Shown: one piece after another, positions 1-11,499 of the stretch
How the letters are laid out: every line of letters starts with the position of its first letter
How positions within the stretch are numbered: position 1 is the first letter of the stretch
Source of the DNA: Arcuatula senhousia
Taxonomy: Eukaryota > Mollusca > Bivalvia > Mytilida > Mytilidae
Reading direction: 5' to 3'
Length of the DNA: 64,000 nt
Assembly: GCA_963971305.1 (NCBI GenBank)
Contig: OZ020308.1
Coordinates: 16,463,092-16,527,091 of the forward strand
The notes under the pieces: generated by a model
Told to the model about the DNA's origin: nothing
The model's database searches: none
Seen by the model: only the letters and a program-made list of their open reading frames with translations
Position numbers and translations under genes: made by a program

Positions 1-157
1 TTAGTATGTTAGTCTATCATGAAGAGTAACAAATTTGGTTTGTGTTTCGTTAACGTTCCTGCCATTGATTTTCATCGGATTATTACCCTTGGACTTATAT
101 TATTTTATGAACTTAATAGTTTTCTGTCCTTTTTTACAATTTTGAGTAAAACATCGC

Positions 158-508
158 CGTACATTTAAACATATTTATTTATCCTGGATTGGGAAACAAG
201 CTTAATGCTTCTATAAATCCCTCTCCAGCTAGCAGTTTGCGAGTGTGGCCTTTGTGGACGGCCCCCATTGAGCCTATACAAAGGGGTCTTTAACGTGCAC
301 AGGGTATTGCTCTCCCCACACACGAAACAACCTTTTATCGTCCCTTCCGAAGGACTTGCATCGTTTCTTGAGACCATCCTCGCAAATGATGTCAAGAGAG
401 AGTCGGAAAATCGGTTCATGAAATATTCACCCCTGACGAGGATCGAACCACACGAACCCCGGTGTTAGCAGTACGACGCGCTAACCACTACACCACCGGC
501 TCTCGCTG
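158..508 (-). mobile_element. tRNA-derived SINE
   Basis: On the minus strand the element begins with a tRNA-like head: A box TGGTGTAGTGG (485-495) and B box GGTTCGATCC (440-449). A body follows with the core GTGCACGTTAAAGACCCC. No clean cloverleaf or CCA end forms, so this is a SINE and not a working tRNA gene. A second truncated copy lies at 48537-48690. Confidence 0.7.
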
Positions 509-873
509 TTGAATCATCTGTTTCTTACAGACACAAACAACATTATATTATTCAGGCTACCTGTAGTTTTATGGTTGTGATCAATCGTTTAACATGAAAT
601 ATTGTTTACTTGGGAGCGGGGGCATTATCTTTCTTGTTTTGTCTTGAATGATGTTTTTTCGGTACATTCATCATCTAACGGGTCTGATGGATGAATCGGG
701 ATTTTTGTCCTGCGACTTTGGTTAGAATTTTATTAGGGACCAAACCTGAAAAGTCTACACATAGGCTTGGATTTTTAAATATTTTTTTCTTTTTTTGGAG
801 GTGACTGGTGGGGGGGGTCACTAAGTTTCTGTTCTCTTAACAAAAAAAAAAACAAAAAAACAAAAGTTTACAT

Positions 874-2393
874 TTAAGTATGTCTCGCCTGGCGGCACCA
901 TCGGAATACCTTTTTATTCCTCAAACACAGTCAGACATTATTGGGCATATACAAGTTTCATCAATCTACTACATATAGTTCTTAAGATATTGAGGTGACA
1001 ATGATAATATGTACTTTTGAAAATTGTCAAAGTCACTTAACCGGAAAATCAAGGTCAAAAATGGGGAGGCAACTCTGCTAAGCTACTACTTGTGCATATA
1101 CATACCAAAATTCATCAACCTAGAACTTACAGTTCTTGAGAAAGAGATGTGCTCTCAAAACCTAAACATTGTTATTTTAATTTGTATTGAAAATTGTCAA
1201 AGTCACCCAACCAAAAAATCAAGGTCATGGTCAAAAGATTGGAATGCAACTGTGCTTAGCTACTTCTGGGGCATATGCATACCAAGTTTCATCAACCTAG
1301 GACCTATAGTTCTTGAGACATAGAGGTGCTCGCAAAACCTGAACATTGTTATTATATGTATTGAAATTGTCAAAGTCACTCAACAGGAAAATCAAGGTCA
1401 AGGGTCAAAAGATGGGGATGCAATATTGTGCTAAGCTACTAATGGACTTTTCATACAAGCTCAGCACTTTTTCTGGTCTTTTCGCTACCCTGCATGGACC
1501 CGCATGAGTAATGTATACCAAGTTTCATCAACCTAAGACTTATAGTTCTTGAGATGAGGGGCTCGCAAAACCTTAACATTGCTATTTTATGTATTGAAAG
1601 TTGTACAAAATCTTTCAACCGGAAAATCAAGGTCAGGGTCAAAAGATGGGGATGCAATTGTACTAAGCTACTACTGGGGCATATGCATTCAAAGTTTCAT
1701 TTACCTAGGACTTATAGTTCTTGAGATAAGGGGCTCGAAAAACCTTAACATTGCTATTTTAATAATTTATTAATTGTCAAAAATCTTTCAACCGGAAAGC
1801 AATGCTCAGGGTCAAAAGATGGGGATGCAATTGTGCTAAGCTACTACTGGGACATATGCATACCAAGTTTCATCAACATTGGACTTATGGTTCTTGGGAT
1901 CAGGGGCTCGCAAAACCTTAACATTGCTATTGTATGTATTGAAAATTGTCAAAACCTTTCAACCAAGGTCAAAAGATGGGGATGCAATTGTACTAAGCTA
2001 CTACTGAGGCATTATGCATATCATGTTTCATCAAACTTAAACTTATAGTTCTTCAGATGAGGGGCTCGTGAAACCTTAACATTGCTATTATATGTATTGA
2101 AAATTGTTAAAATCTATCAACCAAGGTCAAAAATGGGGATGCAATTGTGCTAAGCTTTTACTGGGGCATTTATATGTATTGAAAATTGTTAAAATCTATC
2201 AACCAAGGTCAAAAATGGGGATGCAATTGTGCTAAGCTTTTACTGGGGCATATGCATATCAAGTTTCATCAACCAAGGACTTATGGTTCTTGTGAGGGTT
2301 TTTGAGATATGGAGGTGCTCATAAAACCTTAATATAAAAGTTAACGCCGCCGGTAAAGTAACAGCTATGTCTCGATCCACTTCGCAGGCAAGA
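874..2393 (+). mobile_element. Tandem-core (pearl/Helentron-like) element, family B, copy 1
   Basis: Starts near TATGTCTCGCCTG and ends CAGGCAAGACAAAAA after a GCCGCCGG stretch, so it has a subterminal inverted repeat GTCTCGCCTG/CAGGCGAGAC. The interior holds about eight units of roughly 170 bp (CTACTGGGGCATATGCATACC). No coding capacity; reading frames inside are repeats of the unit. Confidence 0.75.
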
Positions 2394-3130
2394 CAAAAAC
2401 ATGGAGAGCTTTGGTGTATTTCTGACGACGTGGATTTCCATTCAGATTCTTGCCCGTTTATAACCACTATTTGTTTTGTTTGTAGATAATTGAGGAAACT
2501 TTTCCTCTCCGTTATTTCATGGCTGATTCCGTTACTTTCCAGTTTCAAACAAGGTTATCATGGGGGACTTCATTGAAAGTTTACCATTGCCTCTGTGACC
2601 CTTCCAGAGCTTCCAATTTTACTCTCATCACGTTTTGAATTTGAGTTTGCATTGTTGATTACAATTCAGTTGACTTGCGTTATCTGTTTTACCTGTAGGT
2701 CTTGTTTGTATCTCATGGTTTCATTAGAAAAAAAAAACATTTTTCTATCTGGAATTATTAAAAATGTACAATGACAACTTAAACTTTTTTTGCAAATAAA
2801 AGATGCTTTTTTTGTTTTGTTTTGTCAAATATTTTTTTTAACCTTTTCAGCAAGAAATATTTTCTAAATTCTCAAAGTTGCTGACAAGAGAGTCAAAATT
2901 AATTACATTCATGATGGAGTCTAAGTTTGGGCCATAATCAAATGCATAGTGTGCCCCCATATTGTACTAGTTTATTCATACCTCAATATCTTGCATCACA
3001 ATGATTAACAAAAGTACATAAATTCAAAAGAAATTTATTTGAAAACATATTTTACAAAAAAGTTCAAAGTAAGTACAAATAAATGTCAAAATAATACTGG
3101 CGAGTGGATTGAGAAAATACTATTCAAGTA
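2394..3130. other. Unique AT-rich sequence, no gene seen
   Basis: No exon with consistent splice sites and no clear repeat boundaries. A minus-strand open stretch near 2400-2548 lacks splice support. Confidence 0.5.
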
Positions 3131-3150
3131 CCAAAAAAAATGGGTCAAAG

Positions 3151-3523
3151 ACAGAAATGGCCGGATTTCGTGTAACGGAAAGTATATGAGCCACAGACCT
3201 GAAATCAGATCCCACGTTATGGGAGCCCATGCTGATGCTTCATACCAAATATCAAGAGGCTGTGATAAGTAGTTGCTGAGAAAACTGTTGCAAAAATTTT
3301 CTTTTATTGAACTTAACTAAGTCGGTAAACAGGAAGTAGGTGAGCAACATACCTGAGATTGATTCCCCCGCTAAAGGACCCCATGCTGATGCTGCATACC
3401 AAATATCAAGACGCTATGATTTGTTGTTGCTGAGAAAACTTACGAAAGTATTTTCCCCGTCCACCCGCCCGCCCGACATCCGCCATTTTATAACACGGAT
3501 TTTCACTAGTGAAATCCGGTCAA
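3151..3523 (+). mobile_element. Tandem-core element, family G, short copy
   Basis: 5' GGCCGGATTTCGT and 3' CACTAGTGAAATCCGGTC form a subterminal inverted repeat; the 3' end folds as GGATTTTCACTAGTGAAATCC. Inside are two units containing CCCATGCTGATGCT. A CCCGCCCGCCCG stretch precedes the 3' hairpin. Confidence 0.65.
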
Positions 3524-3645
3524 AAACCAAGAAATCTGTGAGCCAATGCTCTTAAGTGACACCTCCCCTGCTTTCACAAATGTGACAGACAGAACTATGG
3601 AATTATTAAGGATTAACAAAGGTACAACTGTATACCACCATTTTT

Positions 3646-3830
3646 TTTTACTGTGGATTCATTTATTTTCCTGGGTATGAATTTTGGTGGATTGCTGAGT
3701 AAATGCCAGTTCGTTAGGGCTAAAGTTCGTGGTTCTGAAGGTTGCAGCATGCAAAGCAATTCTTTTTGTGGGGAACCAAATTGGATGGATTAGCCCCACC
3801 CATGAAAATCCCCAAAATTAATGAAATAAT
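3646..3830 (-). mobile_element. MITE-like repeat, 'ACTGTGGATTCATT' family
   Basis: Starts ACTGTGGATTCATTTATTTT on the plus strand. It is an inverted, diverged copy of the repeats at 14488-14699 and 14787-14999. Confidence 0.5.
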
Positions 3831-6050
3831 TTTACAGATATTTCAATATATGTTCTAGAATTTCTATTATTTCATGTTGTTTATAAAGTACAAAAAGAGG
3901 AAAAAATCCATATAAGTACTCTACAATATCAATATTGTTTGTATTCAATAAATTGAAACTAAAAATCTGTACAATTTTATCATTGGTTCACATTGGCATC
4001 CTATCTAAAAAAATGTTTATAATAGAAAAAAATTTGTGGCTTTGAATATTTGAATATTATTGTATGGTTTTATCCATTAAATTGCATTAAAATTATTTTC
4101 TTCCTTGAACCCTATTTTCTTTTAATTTTCCAATATCATGCCTTAATAATCAGTAAAATTAAATTTAAACAAATCTGCAAAATGTAATTATTATTTCCAT
4201 GCATCAAATTTCCAGTCATTTTTTAATGCTTATATCTTTAATTTTTAGCATTGAATACAGTGTGTACATTTCCTAACATGGTCTCATTATCTAAGGAAAG
4301 AACAAGTACCCTCAAGTGAGCAAAAAAGTTTGCAATTATTCAGATTTTTCATTTTTCATTGAGATGTATCCTAAATAAAAACAACATATGGTCTTTCTAT
4401 TGAATTCATTTGACATTCATCTAACATTCATTAGAAACTAACAATAAATCTGTGCATAAAAAACATCAAAAAGTGATTACAGAACCCCAAAATGTAAAGT
4501 TAATTACGTCATGTCATTCATGCAATGGGGAAAAACAAATCAAAGCGCTAAAGCGTTAAAAGGCAGAGCTAAATCTAAGGCACCGACCATATGATTTTCG
4601 GGGGGGGGGGGGATGGGATTTAAAAAAAAAAATATTCTGGCTCTGATTTTTGGTCAAAAAATAGTCTGGCCAGCTTGTAGGGCGAAAAAATAATCTGGCC
4701 CTCATTTTGCACATTAAAAAAAGGGATTTTCTAGCATTGAGTGTATGGGATAAAAATAAGCTGGCCAGCACAGCGGTCGAAAAAAAAAAAAAAATTAGCG
4801 TCACTTTATGACGTCATTACAACGTCACAAGTACAGAATACTTTAAAATTCATTTTGTTTTGCAACAAGTATTTATTCTTGACTACTTGGCCACAAAAAT
4901 CTTATCTAACAAATGAATTTGAAAAAATGGCCCGGTTTAGGGCCAAATATGAGGGTTCGTGGCTTTAGTCCTTTAGTTGTTGTGATAAAGATTGCATGTA
5001 ACAACCTCTTTCAAATGTTTTGTTTAAACAATTTTACAATAGTTTATCTGAATATTTTCTTGTTGAGCAAATTTCGCCAAATTGATTGAGTCAGTTGTTC
5101 GGTGTGTGCTATAGTGCCCCAAATAACCTCTTGAAAGTCCAACGATCTTTTCTTAAAGATATTCAAGCAAATTGGAGAGGAAGAAAAGGGTTTTAACTAG
5201 AGAGTAACCTGATAAACTTTTATAGATACATTTATATTAATTTGTAGAATAACATATCATTCTACGTTCATTTTGATTGCTAATACAATTTTCATGACTT
5301 TAAACCCTAATGCATCATGTTTTTGTCTATTGCACTAAAAAAACAAGTTATGCACCATGTCAACAAATATTACCAGGAAGATATGGTTACTTTAAACAAG
5401 TATATTTAGACTTTAAAAGTCCCAAGGCATTATGCCGCATGTATAACTTCATGTGAATCGGTACCCTATATTAAGACATCAACAAAACATGTTTGTAGTT
5501 TTACTAACATTTAGAAAGGTGTATTGAATCAGAAAATTTTCCTACAATTGTTAAGGATGAACTGACAGAATACAGACTATTCTTTAGATAAAAAATGTTT
5601 GACTTGATATTTTTTCACCTAGTAGAGATTTCATAGCTGATAGAAAAAATTATTAATCTCGATACACATGATCATGGAGTGAATAAGCTTTCAAAAAATT
5701 GTAACAACAAAAAATCCCCTGATGGTTTGTCTTTAAAATTCAAACATGGATACAGAAACTTAAATATTTGACTCTGGCTTACAGCATGATTCAGTGAACT
5801 GTACACATTTAATTTTTTAACACCTGTTAATATTAACATTCACTCAGAAATTACAAACTTTGACATTTAAAACATTCATTTGTAAAGACTAAAGTCAGGT
5901 AAACAATATATGGTACACTTTCCATGACTGAACACCAATATAGACATAACACTTAAGACCTTCTACCATGACCATAATTGATATAGAAGTTCGTCCTGAA
6001 AAAAAACAGTAATAAAGTTCCTGTGCAAGTCAAGGTTCATGACCTTAAAC
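3831..6050. other. AT-rich intergenic DNA with a poly-G/purine low-complexity patch
   Basis: No gene seen. 4537-4580 is a fragment of repeat family H (AAGCGCTAAAGCGTT). 4595-4800 is low complexity, with a 13-base G run and alternating A runs and CTGGCC blocks. Confidence 0.5.
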
Positions 6051-6168
6051 CCCAGACATAGGTTGAATATCTTAGTTATAATTTGGTTCCCTAGTTTGGT
6101 ATTTTTGGTTATTCTGTTCTATGCTCTTCATATTCATAGTGTTTGGCATTTTCAATATTTTTGGTAGA

Positions 6169-6212
6169 GCGCCTCTGATGAGTCTTGAATAGACGAAACG
6201 CGCGTCAGGCGT
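6169..6212 (+). ncRNA. Type I hammerhead ribozyme motif, copy 1
   Basis: Stem I GCGCCT/AGGCGT (last pair G-U); core CTGATGA (6175-6181); stem II GTC/GAC with a 7-base loop; GAA (6195-6197); palindromic stem III ACGCGCGT; cleavage base C at 6206. All core bases are canonical. The very short stem III suggests activity as a dimer, as known for small hammerheads. Confidence 0.87.
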
Positions 6213-6524
6213 AGCAAAATTTATTGTCTGGAACTTTGTTGTCATTTGTATTTCGAACACACGTGAAGGTTAGCACTGCTGGTGGAGTTTAAATTCCCCG
6301 AGGTTAGCCCGCTCCGGCACCAACACTTTTGAGTTGGAGAATACATCAAAGCTTTAAATTATCCGTGTAAATTTCAAAATTATCTAAACCCTAAGGTTCT
6401 TCCTACCCCAGACATAGGTTGAATATCTTAGTTATAATTTGGTTCCCTAGTTTGGTATTTTTGGTTATTCTGTTCTATGCTCTTCATATTCATAGTGTTT
6501 GGCATTTTCAATATTTTTGGTAGA

Positions 6525-6568
6525 GCGCCTCTGATGAGTCTTGAATAGACGAAACGCGCGTCAGGCGT
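6525..6568 (+). ncRNA. Type I hammerhead ribozyme motif, copy 2
   Basis: Identical to copy 1: CTGATGA at 6531-6537, GAA at 6551-6553, cleavage base C at 6562. Confidence 0.87.
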
Positions 6569-6635
6569 AGCAAAATTTATTGTCTGGAACTTTGTTGTCA
6601 TTTGTATTCCCAAATGATCATAAAAATCTGTCAAA

Positions 6636-6770
6636 TGATAAATAGCTGGATTTCGTTTAACAGGAAGTAAATGAGCAAGTCCCATAATTAAATCCCACGT
6701 TATAGGACCCCACACAGATGCTGTATACCAATTCAAGTATCAAGAAGCTGAGAAAACTGTTACAAAAAAT
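6636..6770 (+). mobile_element. Fragment of family G tandem-core element
   Basis: Contains GGATTTCGTTTAACAGGAAGTAAATGAGC and a diverged core (CCACGTTATAGGACCCCA) as in 3151-3523; truncated at both ends. Confidence 0.55.
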
Positions 6771-6867
6771 TTCTTCACCTTCAGTTCTAGGCCCATATTT
6801 GTAAAGCAGCTTAACTTAGTTTAAACCTTAACCAAGTGATTCCTGGATTAAATTAAACCATATTGGA

Positions 6868-8196
6868 AACAAGAGGCTCCCAGGAGCCTGAATCGCTCAC
6901 CTGGTCTTGATGTTGACCCTGTACTTTTGTAGAGCTAAATGAGCTGAACATTTAAGCAAGCAACAGCTTTTCTCTACCTGCAATGGTTTTCATTCTATAG
7001 GCCAAAAACACCATTTTTCACCTATAAGGGGCCATAACCCCTATAAGGAGTCATCTGACAACTTCAACCCTATGGAGACTTTTGTAGAGCTAAATGAGCT
7101 GAACATTTAAGCAAGCAACAGCTAATCTCTATCTGCAATAGTTTTCATTCTGTAGGCCAAAAACATGAAAAATCGCTTTTTTCAGGGGCCGTAACCCCTA
7201 TAAGGGGTCATCTGACAACTTCGACCCTATGGAGAATTTTGTAGAGCTAAATGAGCTGAACATTTAAGCAAGCAGCAGCTAATCTCTATCTGCAATAGTT
7301 TTCATTCTGTAGGACAAAAACATGAAAAATCGCTATTTTTCAGGGGCCGTAACCCCTATAAGAGGTCATCTGACAACTTCGACCCTATGGAGAATTTTGT
7401 AGAGCTAAATGAGCTGAACATTTAAGCAAGCAACAGCTAATCTCTATCTGCAATAGTTTTCATTCTGTAGGACAAAAACATGAAAAATCGCTATTTTTCA
7501 AGGGCCGTTACCCCTATAAGGGGTCTTCTGACAACTTGAACCCTATGGAGAATTTTGTAGAGCTAAATGAGCTGAACATTTAAGCAAGCAACAGCTAATC
7601 TCTATCTGCAATAGCTTTCATTCTGTAGGCCAAAAACATGAAAAATGGCTATTTTTCACCTTTAAGGGGCTGTAACCCCTATAAGGGGTCATCTGACAAC
7701 TTCGACCCTATGGAGACTTTCGTTGAGCTAACCATTTAAGCAAGCAACAGCTAATCTCTATCTGCAATAGTTTTCATTCTGTAGGCCAAAAACATGAAAA
7801 ATGGATATTTTTCACCTTTAAGGGGCCGTAACCCCTGTAAGGGGTCATCTGACAACTTTGACCAAATCGAGACATTAGTAGAGCTTTTGATGCTGAATCA
7901 GTAGCGTGGCCTCAGATTTCCTCTATCTCTTATACTTTTTGATTTATAAGCCAAAAACAGTAGTCTGACCCCCTAGTCTATTTTTAGTAACGGCGGCCAT
8001 GTTTTTTGACAGATCAAAAATCCAAACACAAGTTTGGTGCAGGACACCCTAAGGATCAATCATATTAAGTTTCATTCAATTCTGTTCAGTAGTTTCAGAG
8101 GAGAAGATTTTTGAAAAATTGTTAACGGACGACGGCGACGACGGACGCCAAGTGATGGCAATAGCTCACATGGACCTTTGGTCCAGGTGAGCTAAA
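6868..8196 (+). mobile_element. Tandem-core (pearl/Helentron-like) element, family A, copy 1
   Basis: 5' end AACAAG, then a palindrome AGGCTCCCAGGAGCCT, then GCTCACCTGG. The interior holds about six units of roughly 160 bp (CATTTAAGCAAGCAACAGC). Near the 3' end are a GACGACG microsatellite and a hairpin around ACCTTTGGT, ending CCAGGTGAGCTAAAAA. GCTCACCTGG and CCAGGTGAGC form a subterminal inverted repeat. Non-coding. Confidence 0.8.
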
Positions 8197-8351
8197 AAAG
8201 AAAATGAACAAGAGTTTGTGACCTTTTATACCAAAGTTTAAAATACATTTGAAATATAGGAATCTGATTACATATCATATATCCATAATAAAGATGTTTT
8301 TTTTTTAAATATGAGCCTTAGATTCCAGCTATTTTAAATGAAGGCAGTAAA

Positions 8352-9672
8352 TAGAAGATAAAAAGCTACGCCGAGCGCAGCATGATACGACCGCAACAAG
8401 TTTAACCCTGTACGTTGGAGGCTTAATATGGATAGTCCATTGCTTTGTCAAATGAAGCCCATGGTGGACTTACAAAGATTTTTGACTCATGCATCCTGTG
8501 GTGGACTTAAAAATGCATTTTTGACACATACATCTAATACAAAAAACCTTATTTATATATATGTAATAACAACAACTTAATTTAAGTATAAAACTATTTG
8601 CCTTGACACTTTTAAAATTGGTGTTTTTGGCCCCTTTGACCCCTAATTTCTCGAAAACGTTAAGAGATATTGCAAATCTGATTGAAAAATGCAGCAAAGG
8701 ATTTCCACAAGGATTCAAATGAAAAAAAGATTTTGAAAATCGGACCAAAAATAAAAAAGTTGATTTTATGGGCGTGGCCTGTCTTTAGCCCCCTGAAGCA
8801 ATGTAATGGTGAAATACATATCAAAACCATTGACACATTAAGTAGACAGAATTTTATGAGCACTTCAACAAAAAAAGAATTTTCAAAATTGAATGAATAA
8901 TGAACATTCTACAACAGTTTTGTCAATACACCTGTTTTAGCCCCTTTGGCCCTTTATTTCTGAAACAGAAGGGGCCACAACCCCCAAATACAAAACCAAT
9001 ATTCCTTTAGTGGATATAATCATCTTATTAAACTTCATAACAATTGGCTGGCCCACTACAACTTAATATTGAAAAAAAAACTATTTGCCTGGACAAACTT
9101 TTATAAATGGCGTTTTTGGCCCCTTTGACCCCTAATTTCTCGAAAACGGTATGAGATATTGCAAATCTGATTGAAAAACGCAGGCAGGGATTTTTATAAG
9201 GATTCAAATGAAAAAAAGATTTTGAAAATCGGACCACAAATAAAAAAGTCGATTTTTTGGGTGTGGCCCCTTTTTGACCCCTTATAGCAATTATACGGTA
9301 CAAGATACATCAAAGGTGTTGTTACATTTTGTTGACAGAATTTATTGAGGATTACAATAAAAAAAGAATGATCAAAATTGGATGAAAATTAAACATTCTA
9401 CAGACGTTTTGTCAATATACCCATTTTTGCCCCTTTTGGCCCTTTTTTCTTAAACGGTAGGGGCCAGAAACCCCAAATGCAATACCAACCTTCCTTTAGT
9501 GGTTATAAACATCATATCAAAATTTTATAACAATTGGTTAACTACAACTAAAGTTATCGCACGGAAACCAAAGTGTCTACAGACGACGACAACGCCGACA
9601 ACGACAACGACAACGACAACGACATCGCCATAACATAATACGATCGCAAAAAATTTGCGGTCGTATAAAAAA
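8352..9672 (+). mobile_element. Tandem-core element, family E
   Basis: 5' ATACGACCGCAA and 3' TTGCGGTCGTAT form the subterminal inverted repeat. The interior has two units of about 480 bp. A CAACGA microsatellite (9595-9635) precedes the 3' hairpin CGATCGCAAAAAATTTGCGG. Non-coding. Confidence 0.75.
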
Positions 9673-9722
9673 GTGAAAATAACTCATGACCTGACTAGTT
9701 AAGGGATTTACATTTGTAAAAA

Positions 9723-11083
9723 AACAAGAGGCTCCCAGGAGCCTGAATCGCTCACCTGGTCTTGATGTTGACCCTATACTTTTGTAGAGCTAAATGAGCT
9801 GAACATTTAAGCAAGCAACAGCTTTTCTCTACCTGCAATAGTTTTCATTCTATAGGCCAAAAACACCATTTTTCACCTATAAGGGGACATAACCCCTATA
9901 AGGAGTCATCTGACAACTTTGACCCTATGGAGACTTTTGTAGAGCTATATGAGCTGAACATTTAAGCAAGCAACAACTAATCTCTATCTGCAATAGTTTT
10001 CATTCTGTAGGCCAAAAACATTAAAAATCGCTTTTTTCAGGGGCCGTAACCCCTATAAGGGGTCATCTGACAACTTCGACCCTATGGAGAATTTTGTAGA
10101 GCTAAATGAGCTGAACATTTAAGCAAGCAACAGCTAATCTCTATCTGCAATAGTTTTCATTCTGTAGGCCAAAAACATGAAAAATCAAATCGCTATTTTT
10201 CATGGACCGTAACCCCTATAAGGGTTCATCTGACAACTTGGACCCTATGGAGAATTTTGTAGAGCTAAATGAGCTGAACATTTAAGCAAGCAACAGCTAA
10301 TCTCTATGTGCAATAGTTTCCATTCTGTAGGACAAAAACATGAAAAAACGCTATTTTTCAAGGGCCGTAACCCCTATAAGGGGTCATCTGACAACTTCGA
10401 CCCTATGGAGACTTTCGTCGAGCTAAATGAGCTTAACATTTAAGCAAGCAACAGCTAATCTATATCTGCAATAGTTTTCATTCTGTAGGCCAAAAACATG
10501 AAAAGTGGCTATTTTTCACCTTTAAGGGGCCGTAACCCCTATAAGGGGTCATCTGACAACTTCGACCCTATGGAGACTTTCGTAGAGCTAAATGAGCTAA
10601 ACATTTAAGCAAGCAACAGCTAATCTCTATCTGCAATAGTTTTCATTCTGTAGGCCAAAAACATGAAAAAATGCTATTTTTCACCTTTAAGGGGCCGTAA
10701 CCCCTATAAGGGGTCATCTGACAACTTTGACCAAATGGAGACTTTTGTAGAGCTTTTGATGCTGAATCAGCAGCGTGCCTCAGATTTCCTCTATCTCTTA
10801 TACTTTTTGATTTATAAGCCAAAAACAGTAGTCTGACCCCCCTAGTCTATTTTTAGCAACGGCGGCCATGTTTTTTATCAAAGCATTTCAAAATGAGGAT
10901 CGTTTGTTGCCAACATGTCATATATCATTCCTGCCAAGTTTCTGTTAAATTGGTTCAGTGGTTTCAGAGGAGAAGATTTTTGAAATTGTTAACGGACGAC
11001 AGACGACGACGGACGACGACAGACGACGACGGACGCATAGTGATGGCATAAGCTCACATGGCCTTTGGCCAGGTGAGCTAAAA
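9723..11083 (+). mobile_element. Tandem-core element, family A, copy 2
   Basis: Same ends, 160-bp units and GACGAC microsatellite (10994-11036) as 6868-8196. It ends 320 bases from the TMEM201 stop codon, close to that gene's 3' UTR. Confidence 0.8.
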
Positions 11084-11197
11084 ATGATTGGTTCTGTCAG
11101 ATTTTTATGGTATCAAACCTTGGCCTTTCATTTTAGTTAAAAACTTTCTGATAAAAGACTGAGAAATCTGTTACTGAACTGTGAATTTCTCATCCCT

Positions 11198-11203
11198 TTT
11201 ATT
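11198..11203 (-). terminator. Probable polyadenylation signal of TMEM201
   Basis: AATAAA on the minus strand about 200 bases after the TMEM201 stop, in otherwise unique AT-rich sequence. Position is typical of a 3' UTR end; not proven. Confidence 0.45.
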
Positions 11204-11404
11204 TAACCATCTGAATACAATTATGTCAATGCTTTTTAAATACCCTTGCATTTTTGTTTGGTTGACCACCTTATAACAACCATAAAACTTTACAGTATAT
11301 ATATGGAGCATGAAATCCTAAGCATCTTCAGTGATTCATTAAAAGTTGTTACAGAAAAATTTAAAGTTTCTATTGGCAGGATTCATTATAATACTGATTC
11401 TTAA

Positions 11405-11499
11405 TCAACGACTTATCCACAATGTGAGGTAGGCATTAAACCCTAGACTGGCAAACAAAACTATCAAATAAACAACCTGTCTCTTCTTTAACCAAGGAC
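11405..11499 (-). CDS. TMEM201: TMEM201 exon 10 (C-terminal membrane segment and stop)
   Basis: Acceptor TTCTTTTTGCAG. Encodes GPWLKKRQ, then about 20 hydrophobic residues, then SLR-like ISR and TGA at 11407-11405. Length, charge pattern and position match the last segment of vertebrate TMEM201. Confidence 0.9.

Larger units (their letters stand above)
6050..6610 (+). mobile_element. Retrozyme-like tandem repeat (about 1.6 units of 356 bp)
   Basis: A 205-bp segment (6050-6255) recurs almost unchanged at 6406-6610, with 150 bp between. Each copy contains a complete hammerhead motif. The two predicted cleavage sites are exactly 356 bases apart, so self-cleavage of a transcript would release a 356-nt monomer. 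Short non-coding tandem repeats bounded by hammerheads are the definition of retrozymes, known from metazoan and plant genomes. No open reading frame is conserved. Confidence 0.8.

Noticed and set aside
430..505. A possible tRNA gene
   Set aside because: A and B boxes are present but arms do not pair well, and it is fused to a SINE body that recurs at 48537.
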